A stretch of DNA of 64,000 bases, from the NCBI GenBank assembly GCA_914767885.1, contig CAJZBQ010000044.1, forward strand, positions 930,001-994,000, in the 5' to 3' direction. The stretch is from Blepharisma stoltei. Lineage: Eukaryota; Ciliophora; Heterotrichea; Heterotrichida; Blepharismidae. Shown here in pieces: positions 15,101-27,100 of this stretch (its first letter is position 1; each line of letters begins with the position of its first letter). The notes under the pieces were generated by a model. That model was not told the DNA's origin and did not search any database. It saw nothing but the letters and a program-made list of their open reading frames with translations. The translations under genes were made by a program, and so were the position numbers.

Positions 15101-18100
15101 CCACATAAAGACCATCAAAGATCTAATAGCAAACTTAAATCACACAATTAAATATAATGCATTCAAATCATTCAACACTTGGAAAAATGCTGTACAGCCA
15201 ATTATCTCTACAAAAACTGAAGCCCAAGTCTCATTCAATGCTATTCAAAAAGTATCAATTGCTCCAGAAATTAAATACGAAGAAGAAAACCTCACAAAGA
15301 AAATGCATTTGAGAGCCCTAAATAGAATTGTGCTTTTCAGACTCTACAAAGCTTTTGAGAGATGGACAAAAGAGCCAGTAGAGTTTGAAGAAGTCGAAGA
15401 AGTCACGACAACAGTCACCACCAAAACCAAATCTGCCCCAGATACTCAAGTAATTTTTGCTGCTTTATCTAAAGTCCCTGTAATCCCAATTATCCAATAT
15501 GAAAATAAAGCAGATATTTTAGCACAAAAACTTCATCTAAAAGCACTAACTCCCCCCCCCCCCTCCGTGAGCGAACAAAAAAATTTTGTTCGCTCACGGA
15601 GGGGGGTTATTTTTTTTTTTTAAAAAAAATTTATATATAAATTTTATAAAAAATATTTTTTTCGAAATTTAAAAAAATCCTAATTTGCAAAAATTGGGAA
15701 GCAAATATTAATTTAATTTGCAAATTTATGTTTTAAAACGCAATTTGTTTAAAATTAAACAGAATTAGCTCTAGATTTCATTATACTAATTATCACTTAT
15801 ATATCAAAATTTTTTTCCATTAAAATTTTTTCTATTAAAAAAATTTTTGTTCACTCACGGAGGGTGGGGTTTTTGGTCAAAAAATGGCGATTTTTCTAAT
15901 GGTTTTGTTCGCTCACGGGGGGGGGGGGGGAGTAAACAAAATCATTATGTTCAGCCTCTACAAAGCATTTGATGCATGGAAACAAAACTCTGTGGAATAC
16001 GAAGAATTCGAAGAAGTAGTCACAGAAATCACCAAAATCAAAGCTTCTCCTGTATCAAGAAAAGTCTTTACCCCTATCAGCAAAGTTGTTGTAATTCCTG
16101 AAATCCAAACCCTATACAAAACCAGCTTCAAATTCTTTGAAATTTCCAATGAATTAAATATTAAGCCTTACTACGAAGACGAAGTGAAAACCCAAGAAAT
16201 TTCATCAGATAAGCTCAGCATTATAAGTCCTCCTATAACGATTCCAGAATTCCTTATAGAAGCTGAAGAGCCTGAAGTTCAATATTTCGGCTGCGAACAA
16301 AAAGCTGTTACACTTCCAATTTATAAATCTTCAGAAAAGCATATAAAAACAAAATTCCAAGTATTTGATTTATTAAGTAAAGCAGATGTCCAGCCATGCT
16401 TCTCCAGTGAAATAATTACTATAATTGAAAGAAAAACAGTGCTTAGATTACTAATAGCCCCTATAATAGCTCCTGAGCTGCATGATGAACGCCAGAAGAA
16501 ACATAAGTCGGTTGACTCAGAGTCAATAGTGCTTTCTGTAACTTCAAAACCAATTGCGGCACCAGAAATGGTAGAATACTCAAGAAGAAAGAGGAGAAGG
16601 ACCTTCATGACTGAAAGTCCTAAAGAGGAGATGTCAGATGGGTGTTTACTTTTTGAAAGAAAAGGTTTTTCTCATTCAAAGGTCCTCAGGAAATTTGTTC
16701 AAGATTTTTAAAGGGTGGAATTTCTTCTAAAATTTACAATTTTTCTGAGCACTGGCAAACTATCAAAAAATTACCCTAGGAACTATCTATCATAAAATCG
16801 AAACTTTCCGATTAAAATAATATGTAGCCTGTCAGATGACAGCTATGAAGAAGAAATAGTGACTGAAATCACTTTTGTGAAGGTCACTCCATCTGAGATA
16901 GAAAGAACTGTGGTTTACCTTCAACAAAAAGTGCTAGTTCCTGCTGTGGTTGTTAATGATGTAGAAGTCATTGAGATTCAAGAAATGCAAAGCGCTTCAA
17001 TCCAGCCTAAAGCAAAAGCCAAGGTAAGATCTGCTAAAAAAGCAAAAGCGCACTTGAATAATCTGGATCATATCGTCAAAAGATGGATTGCAAGAGCATT
17101 TTACAGTTGGAGAATAGAAGATCCTGAAGCAATAGAAAGAAGACTGGTTCAATCAAAGAAACTGACAAAGGAAACAGAGGTACTTAGAAAGGTTTATTGT
17201 CTAGAAACCAAATGTGTTGTTCCGATATCTCAGGCAGAAGACACTGAAATAATATAGATTAGATTGATTACTCGGGCTTATTTAAATACCTATCCTTCTC
17301 TGGTTAGTTTTGAGCGTTGGTGGCATCAAGCACTAACTCGTTTAGACACCAAAAAAAGGTGACGTCAGACAGTCTGTCGGGTAGGCTTACCCATCAGGTC
17401 TTGATTATTTACCAATGGTTAAGGCCTCCTATTATCAGTAAGACTTGACGTATTGTTTGATTGCTCGAAATCTCCTTCTTGGTCAATCTTCCCTACCGCA
17501 GGCTAAAGATTGTTTCCCAAGAAGCATTAAAGAATATTGCGCCTTGATTTTTTGGTTGTGGGTGAGGAAAAAGTTTTAACACCAAAAATAACCCTCGGCC
17601 AGGATCAATTTACAGGAAAGCGAGGACCTAATTACTCGCCTTTTTAATAATTCTTAAATAATAGAAGAGCTTGAAATACAAAGCACTTCAATCAAAGCTA
17701 AGCCTAAGAGGGCCAAAGTCAGATCCGCAAAGCCACATCTCAAGAATCTCGACCATATTCTCAAGAAAATCTTGTCATTAGCTTTCAATCACTGGAAATA
17801 CGCCAAGAAAGACCCATCAAACGCCTATCTTCATGATATAAATACTACAAGAACTGAATTTTTCTTGTCAAGCAAACCAATTACTTCTATTGAAATCACT
17901 TATGAAGATGTAATAATCATGAAAAAGACAAGTGCAATCAGACCTAAAAAGAAAATTCAAGCCAAGCCTAGGAAGCAAAAGAGCCATTTACTAAATTTAA
18001 TCCATATCGTCAAGGACAGAGTATCTCAAGCATTTAATAAATGGAGCAGAGAAGTGAAGCACCCAGTTGCAAAGCTTGATCAGAAATCAACCAATCTCTC

Positions 18101-21100
18101 TTAATCTTCTCATTTAAATATTAAATCTCCTTGTAGTCCTGCAGAACTATTTTTAAATAAATTTTGTGTATAATTATTATAATAAAAGTTTTAGCTAAAA
18201 AAATTTGTATTATAAAGCTTTTATTTATAAATTAATGAGCAATATTTTATCGATTTTTTGCTAATTTTTAAAAAATAATAGGCAACTTCTATTTATTTTT
18301 TTTTTAAAAAGCAGCTTGAGATGAGGATTTAGAAAGAAAAGAATATAAACTTGCATCCAAAGTTGCTATTCCTATTGTATTTGCTGAAGAAACTGTCATC
18401 GAAATTGAAGAATTCCAAGTCCAAACTGCCTCAATTCAAGCAAGGCCTAAACAAACTAAAGTAAGGTCAGCCAAGAAAGCTAAGCCTCACCTTAAGAATT
18501 TGGATCATATCGTTAAAAAAGTGCTTCTCATTGCTTTTAATGCTTGGAAAAACATTTCTGTTATCAAAGAAACAGATATTTTAAGAAAGGAAATCAGCCT
18601 CGTCACCAAGCCGTTGACCTCTATTGAAATCTTCTCTGAAGAGTTGTTTAGCAAGAAGACTCTTGGAATTAAAAAACCTCAAAAGAAAGCCCAGCCTCCT
18701 GCAAAGAAGCAAAAGAATCAATTTGTGATACTAAATCATATAGCGAAAAATTTGCTATCCAAGCCATTTAACAAATGGAGACTATTTAGCTTGCTTAAAC
18801 ATGAGAAAATTACTCAACAGTTTATTAAATACTCTCCAATAGCATTGCCAATAATTCCGATAGAAGTAATTGATGAAACAAGAGAGTCCCACTTTAGAGA
18901 AGCTATTTCAGTAGCGCACTATCCAAGAGTACTACCAGAATTAATGACTATGAGAAGTCCTTCTCATTATGTCCAAAGAGAATTGACGATAATTGAAGTA
19001 ACTGAGACTTTTGACTATTCTCTAACTCTTGAGTCCTTGCATAAGCCACTCACAATGATCACTAATCAAACAAAAGAATTAAAAGCTTTAGCATTGCCTT
19101 TACAAGTAGCTGAAAAAGCCAAACTAAGCGAAGCCAAAGAATATATGAGCGAAGAGTCTTTATCATTTTTAGTTTTTACAAAGCCTGTTTTAGTTCCTGA
19201 AGCAACAGATTCTTCTAGAAGAAAGAAAAAACAAAGATTAGGAGAAGTTGATAATGAAGACCAATACTTATCAGAGGAAATCGAGGAAGAAGCAGAAATC
19301 ATTGAAAGGGTCATAATTCGCCCTCAACAAAAAGTGCTAGTTCCTGCTGTGGTTGTTAATGATGTAGAAGTCATTGAGATTCAAGAAATGCAAAGCGCTT
19401 CAATCCAGCCTAAAGCAAAAGCCAAGGTAAGATCTGCTAAAAAAGCAAAAGCGCACTTGAATAATCTGGATCATATCGTCAAAAGATGGATTGCAAGAGC
19501 ATTTTACAGTTGGAGAATAGAAGATCCTGAAGCAATAGAAAGAAGACTGGTTCAATCAAAGAAACTGACAAAGGAAACAGAGGTACTTAGAAAGGTTTAT
19601 TGTCTAGAAACCAAATGTGTTGTTCCGATATATCTGACAGAAGACGCTGAAATAATAGAAGAGCTTGAAATTCAAAGCACTTCGATCAAGGCCAAGCCTA
19701 AGAAGTCTAAAGTCAGATCCGCAAAGCCACATCTCAAGAATCTCGACCACATTCTCAAGAAAATCTTGCTATTATCCTTTAGCCAATGGAAAAACATAAG
19801 AAAAGAGCCATTAATAGTCAGAAAAGAGCTGAAATTAATCAGCAAGCCTATAATTTCAATTGAAAAATTATCCACCACACCTCTTCAATCTATCAGTACT
19901 AGCATCTACACTATTGCCTCTAAAGCTGTTATTCCTGCTGTATTTATTGAAGAAACCATTATAATTGAAGAATTTGAGGTCCAAAGCACTTCTCTCCAAG
20001 TCAAGCCGAAGCAAGCTAAAGTAAGGTCTGCCAAAAACGCAAAGCCACACCTTAAGAACCTGGATCATATCCTCAAAAGGATTTTAATGCAAGCTCTCAA
20101 TGTCTGGAAAAATGCATATAGGCTTCCGCTTATTAAAGAAACTGAAATTAATACTTATTCTCTGGAGAAATATCCAATTGTCCCTATTGAAATGAAGGAA
20201 GAAGATGGAAAGCAAACTTATAAGAAGCCTCTAGCAATTGAAGTGTATCCAAGAGTGCTACCAGAGATGATAACTATGAGAAGCCCATCTCATTATATCC
20301 AAAGAGAAACGTCTATAATTGAAGTTAGCGACACATTTGACTATTCTATAACTCATTGCCAGAATTATAATGAATAAATCTGAAGCATTTTATTGGTAGT
20401 GAATAAATTTATTATAAAAATAATTAAGGATATAAATTAAAAATGCGGATTTTAATAGAGCCTACTAGCATTTGGAATATTTTTTAAGGATTTTTAAATA
20501 AAATATATGTTAAAATACCCTTAACCTAAAATTTTCACTATAAATTATATTAAATCTCGTTTAAAAAAAATAGTTTTTGTCTTAAAAATATGAAAAATAT
20601 TGGTATTAATAGTAGTGAGTAAGCCATAAGTCTTTATATAAACCAGTCACAATAATTACAAGCCAAGCTAAAGAATCCAATAAGCCAGCTTTATCTTTAG
20701 ACACTGCTGAAAAAGAAGCCACATCTACTACGAAATTCTATACCTTTGAAAAAGCACATAAAGTTTCAGTGAAGCCATATTACCAGCTTGAAGAAATCCA
20801 AGGACTTTCTGCAGATTCTTCAGCTTTCTTAATACAAGCAAAACCTGTTTTGGTGCCTGAGACTATAGAGTCTTCAAGAAGAAACAGAAAGCAAGGAATT
20901 GAACTCTCTGAGGATGAGGACTTATCAGAAACTGTAAAAGAAACAATTTCAACAGAAAGCTTTGTATTAATTCCTCAACAGAAACTTCTGATTCCTGCTG
21001 CTTTGGTTAGTGAAACTATTGAAATTGAAGAGCTTGAAATCCAGAGCACTTCAATTAAAGCGAAGCCTAACTCCCATTGAGATAACAAATTATTACCCAA

Positions 21101-24100
21101 TAAGAAGAATTTTTTTTATATTATGTTTTGATTATTATATTAATTTTGACAAGTCTTTAAAAATAAAATTTTAGCTATCAAGGAGATAAGAAAACTAAAG
21201 TGAGATCAGCAAAGCCACATTTGAACAACCTTGACCATATCCTCAAAAAAGTTTTGCTTATAGCATTTGGCCAGTGGAAAAACATTAAGAAAGAGCTTTC
21301 AGTTGAAAGAAAAGAGATAAAATTGATTAGCAAGCCTATAGTGTCAATAGAGAAACTTATTAGTACATATCAGTCAGCACAATCTAGAGAAACAACAATA
21401 TACCATATGGAATCAAAAGTAGCTGTTCCTATTGCATTCATTGAAGAAGCAGCTTTCGATATTGCTTTTGGCCAATGGAAAAACATAAAGAGTGAATCCT
21501 TACTCCCAAGACGGGAAAAAGAGATTTTTTGCTCATTTAACGGGGGAATTTATTTATTTTTTCTTCTTATATATTAAAAGATTAATTTAAAAATTTTTTT
21601 TAGAATGTGAATTTTAATAGAGATTATTTTACTATATAAATATATAATATAAAAATCTTTTGCTTTTTAATAGAGGGCCAAAATAATTGTTTTCAATAAA
21701 ATTATGCTTATTAAGAAGAGAGGGAGTTAGTAGAAAGAAAAGAGCTAAGATTAGTCAGTAAGCCAATAATTTCAATAGAAAAGTTATCAATCGCACACCA
21801 GCCTGCTCAACTATTAGAAACAGAAGTTTACCATATTGACTCCAAAGTATCTGTTCCTATTGTATTTGTTGAAGAAACAGTCATCGAAATTGAAGAACTC
21901 CAAATCCAAAGCACCTCAGCACTATCAAGACCTAAAAAATCTAAAGTTAGGTCAGCTAAGAAAGCTAAGCCTCACCTGAAAAACCTTGACCACATTCTTA
22001 AAAAAGCTTTAATATTACCTTTCAATTTATGGAAAAACGCAAATAAGCACCCTCTGACTAAAGAAACTGATATAGTTAGAACTGAAATTTATCTAGTCAC
22101 TAAGCCTTTAACATCAATTGAAATAATTTCTGATGAAACAATCATTTCTAAAAAGACTGCTGGAATTAAGAAGCCTCAAAAGAAACAAGCTGCACCTGTA
22201 AATAAGCAAAAGAATCAATTTGTGATACTGAACTATATAGCTAAAAGTATAGTGTCAAAGCCTTTCCATAAATGGAGATTGCTAAGCTCAATAAAACAAG
22301 AAAAAGAATTGGTTATAAGTCAGCAGATTGTTAAATACTCCCCAGTAACTTATCCAATCATACCTATTGAGACTGCTGTTGAAGATCTTCAAATTAAATC
22401 AGATCATAAGAAATCATTATCAGTTGAAGTCTTCCCGAGAGTGCTTCCAGAGCTAATGACTTTGAGAAGGCCATCTCGTTATATGCAAAGAGAAGTTTCA
22501 GTAATTGAGGTGAGCGAAACATTTGACTATTCGCTTAGTCTTGAATCCTTACATAAGCCACTCACAATGATTACAAACCAAACTAAACAATCTTCAGAAG
22601 CCTCTGAAAAATCCACCATCAGCGATACTAAAGCTAAAACTGCTCCAGCAAAAGTTTCCCCAACTAAATACAGCTTCTTCACAAGTCTATATAAGCCTAT
22701 TTTAAAGCCTAAGTTCCAAGATAAATCTAGAAAAATCACTTATCAGGTAGAAAACAAGATTAGCATTTCTCCTGAATTTGTAATAGAAATTGATAATAAA
22801 TCCAAGCATTATGATGGAAAATTGACAAGACAGTATGCATGTGAATCAAAGCCTTTGATAATCCTTGAATATTTTGATGATGAAAGGATCATATTCAAGC
22901 TCAGAGAAGACCCAGTTATCAAGGACATTTTAAGCACTTCTACAATGCAGGTGCATTATCAGCAAAAACCTGAGCCTTATTTCTCCTCAATTGATAAGAC
23001 TACTAGTGTGTCTCTTATGAAGAAACCAGTTACTATTCTAGACAGCACAATTGATTTGGCTAAGGCAGAACGAGTCTACCAATGCTCTTTGACGACCTAT
23101 CCAAAGGTGTATTTAGAGTCTATTAATGCAATTAAGCCTACAAGATACCTTCAAAGAGAAATTTCAGTTATAGAAATCCATGAAGAAATTGAAAACAAGT
23201 TCCAGCTTTCTGCAATTTCTAAGCCAATAACTATAATTTATAATGAGTCAAATCTTCAGGGCTCTTCATCTTCGCAGTCATCTTCTGAAGAAATCCCTGA
23301 AGAAGTATTCGGAGCAGTTTCATTCCAAATTGAAGAAAAGTCTACCAAGCTGCAGTCAGAAGTCCCTGAAAACAAAAAGCCATCTGCATTATCATATACA
23401 GTCCAGCCTTTACTTCTCATTCCGTTAGAAATCCACTATGAGAAGCCAAATATTGAAGAGGAAGAAGTCATTATTTCTCCTGATATATTTTTCTTTAACC
23501 CAATTATTGACGATTCACAAGAAGAAGTATATACGTTGGCTACTAAGGTTGTTACAATCGCAGAATTCCATGAAGAAAAGACGATTGTAAAACAAGCTGA
23601 AAGTAAAGGAGACGAAGCAAAAGATATGAGATATTATGAAATTAAACCATTGCAAAAGCCTGTTGTTATTATAGAAAACATCTTTACAATTACACCTAAC
23701 GCTCTATTGCATAAAGATGAATCATATTGCTCGCTCTTAATTGTAATTGTAGATAATTCTAAAATTTTAATTTTAAGAAATTTTTTTAGGTCAATTAATA
23801 TTCAAATTACATTTTTTATCGAAAAAAGCAAAGAAATATAAATTTTAATAAAATTCTAACTCCCCCTTGAGCGAAGTTTTTTTGCTCTCTAATGGAGGGT
23901 GCTAGATTTTCTTTTTTTAAATTTTATATTAAATAATTATATATATAAAATAAATTTTTCTATTTAAATCCAAATTTGTAAATACTTAAAACGAAAAATC
24001 TAATTAAATTTATAAAAAATAAAGCCCTTAAAGAGCTAGCAGAAAATCTTTCTCGCTCTTAAAGGGGGAGTAAGAATTAACATATTATGTTTGCACATAA

Positions 24101-27100
24101 AGTTTCCAATATATTATATAGATGGCTCTCCATCATATGAAAAATAATAAAATAAAATACTTAATAAAAACTTGGAGGATTAAGAGACTTTTACACAGAG
24201 AATTTTCAATAATAGAAATTCAAGAAGAAATCGATAGCAAATTCTCACTTCAAGCAATTGTTAAGCCTATTTCTATTCTTGAAAGTAGCCTCTCAATTAA
24301 GACTCTAAAATACGAGCCAAATATTCCTGGAACTCACCAGGCTCAAAATGAATCAAATCTGCCTGAAATATCTAAAGAATCGTCACAAAAATTAGTAGTA
24401 ATTCTTCTACAAAAACCAGTTATTGTTGCTGAAAGTTATATGAGTATTCATGACAGTTCTACTTTATTGTCAGGATTACAAAGAAATCCTCTTGAGACTG
24501 AGCCTCACCCTGAAGACCTACAAGGCTCCAGCTCTATAAGCTCATCTGGCCTGAAAATCGAAAAAGCTACATTTTCAATCAGCTGCAAAGGCCAAGTTTT
24601 CCCTGGATTCAAAGCAGGCTCTTCATTACAAAAATCCATCAAAATATCAACTCAAACTTATTCTGGAATTTCAAAGCCTCATATACAAATAGAATCATTT
24701 AGTGAAGAACAAATAAGAAACTACATCATAAATAAGCACAAATTTGTTACTCAAAAGAGCCAGCAAGAAATTTCTTACTCTCACTCAGCGATTTCAAGGC
24801 CACAAATATTACTTGAAACACTTTATAAAGAGAAATCAAGAAAATCGAAAGCTAGCTACAGAGATCAGCAAGAATCAGAAATTGTTGAAGCAGCAAAGGT
24901 ATCATTTGCAATGAGCAGCAAAGTCCAAATCCTTCCTGAACTTTTAATCGAAAAATCTCTTGCTCAAAAATCTGAAGCTTCATCAGTTCATTCAGCTATT
25001 TTCAGACCTCAAATATCAGTTGAAAAACTTTATAAGTCTGAAGCTAAAAAGCAACCAAAATACATAATTTCTGAGCCTGGAACAATATCGAAAGAAGAAT
25101 CGTCAGAAGCCTTCTCAATCATTTGCAGACCTGTCGTTCCAGTAGAGAAAATAACTGAAATTATGATACAAGAGGATATCGATAATATTTTTGTAGTAAA
25201 ATACTCTATTATGCCAAAACCTCGAATTCCGATTGAAAAATATGAAGAGGATGAAATAAGAAGCTGGGTAATAAACAGAGACAGCCATTCTGAAAGCAAG
25301 CCAATTAGACAAGAAATCCCACTCTCAGCCTTTTCAAGTATATCTAGACCTGTCGTACCTATTGAAATGCTTAGTAAGGAAAAAATAAGAAGGCACCTTA
25401 AAGAAATTGCTGACACTGCTCAATACCAAGAATCATCAGTTGTTTATTCAGCGATTTCAAGGCCACAGATAGCTATTGAAAAACTATATGAAGAAGTTAC
25501 AAGAAAACGGAAGGTTAATAAAGTTTATATTGATTACTCTGAAAAAAGCAAAATAAAAGAAATTGTTCTTGGGTCTAAGCCGATCTCTATTGTCGAACAA
25601 CATTCTCACCTAAGAGAAAAAGTGCCTTTTGTGACTGCTGAACATATTTTAACTCCTCTTTTAAAGCCGCTTATAGTCTGTGAAGAAATATCTGCTCATC
25701 AAGCTAAAATTATTCTTGGAGCACAAAGTGCAATATCAGCAAGCCCAGATTCAGAGATACTTAAATTGCAAGCTTTCTTTAAGCCTAATATATCAATGCA
25801 AACTATTTATAAAAAGCCTATTGAAATAGTCGAAGCTACAGAGAGCCAATCCTCTTCAGAAGAAATCCCTGAAGAAGAATTCGGAGCAGTTTCATTCCAA
25901 ATTGAAGAAAAGTCCACCAAACTACAGTCAGAAGTTCCTGAAAACAAAAAGCCATCTGCATTATCGTATACTTACACTTAATTAACTTATATAAAACCCG
26001 CCGTAATTCCCGAAAGACTACCTCCATCCATGATGCTCAACCAATCGTAGCACGACCTTCAAATCTTCGTTTTTATAGATTAGGATTAGTATTATCTATT
26101 TGTAGTTGGATGAGTTACGCTACCTTGCAGTACGTCAACAGAGGTTTCTCTTTCCGAAATTTTAAAAACAAATTTTCTGATCAAGCTGTCGGCTAAAATG
26201 GAAATCCAAAGCCTGGGACGCAATACCCAGTATTGTGCTGAGAAATGCCCAATGGACTGTTTAGTAGCCCACAATGTTGCTGAGCCACCCCTTTCCAACT
26301 CTTGATCTGGAAAGACTTCAGTCAACCTAATTCGACATTGCGCTGCACCAAAACAAGTAAAGCCTAGCTGGATATACTTATTGAGCGCCAATTTCCTTTC
26401 AATAAGGGCAGCGCGACTTTTCGGTTCTACAGCTGCAGGTGCTGAGACAAAGGGCGGGTTCACTCTCTCCATTTTAATGTATATGCATTATCATATACAG
26501 TCCAGCCTTTACTTCTCATTCCGTTAGAAATCCACTATGAGAAGCCAAATATTGAAGAGGAAGAAGTCATTATTTCTCCTGATGTATTTTTCTTTAACCC
26601 AATTATTGATGATTCACAAGAAGAAGTATATACAATGGCTACTAAGGTTGCTACAATGGTAGAATTCCATGAAGAAAAGGCGATTGTAAAGCAAGCTGAA
26701 AGTAAAGGAGATGAAGCAAAAGATATAAAATATTATGAAATTAAACCAATGCAAAAGCCTGTTATCAGTATAGAAAGTGTGGTTACAGTTACTCCAAAAA
26801 GACTTTTACAGAGAGAAATTTCAATTATAGAAATTAGAGAAAATATCGAGAATAAGTTCTCACTTCAAGCAATTGTGAAGCCAATTTCTATCCTTGAAGC
26901 TAGCCTTTCTGCTAATTCCTCTGCTTTATGAGAGAAAATTGATATGATTTTACGTTTGTAAATGATTTTTTACTTGAATTATCAAAGTTTATCTTTTGCA
27001 ATCTCAAGCTAATCTTATAAATTTAGTCTCCTTGAATTCGAAAAAAATCAAAATCATTCAGATTTTTATTAAAATCTAAAATATAAAAACGATGCAGTGG

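Larger units (their letters stand above)
168..16622 (+). repeat. Large tandem repeats (type A, about 425 aa) of the giant protein
   Basis: The segment joining NTAIAKRKTKAVKVRSAP recurs at 1838, 3113, 4931/5135, 6322/6419, 8621/8896, 11290/11518, 13542/13785 and 15002. After IES removal the unit lengths are 425, 427, 396, 680, 459, 546 and 406 codons. The first two units are almost identical. Each unit holds about five Trp motifs in a fixed order: SLNSWKN, KAFETWKQ, ALFKWFTK, AIFKWIS, VINRWKINHH. The shorter and longer units look like products of unequal exchange; for instance 5136-6321 lacks the block from the SLNSWKN motif to the next KAFETWKQ. Confidence 0.85.
16827..23698 (+). repeat. Second Sfi1-like block (type B repeats) of the giant protein
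   Basis: This block repeats a shorter module: (A)KVRSAKKAKPHLKNLDHI, a Trp helix (IAFNAWKN, RAFYSWRIED, LAFNHWKYAK, KPFNKWRLFS), then SKPITSIE and a VPIVFxEE(T) stretch with ExQSTSIQxKPK. A stretch near 16920-17240 is repeated nearly base for base at 19320-19640. From about 22400 the Trp helices thin out and PRVLPELMTLRxPSRYxQRE, IIEVxETFDYS and SKPITII motifs follow. Confidence 0.8.

Noticed and set aside
18070-18325. AGCTTGA on both sides of the insert at 18104-18331 as a target duplication
   Set aside because: Joining there also gives a stop, and the match is short enough to be chance.
26092-26472. Minus-strand ORF of 126 codons inside the retroposon at 25964-26490
   Set aside because: Not conserved in the related element at 4012-4548; most likely chance in GC-richer DNA.
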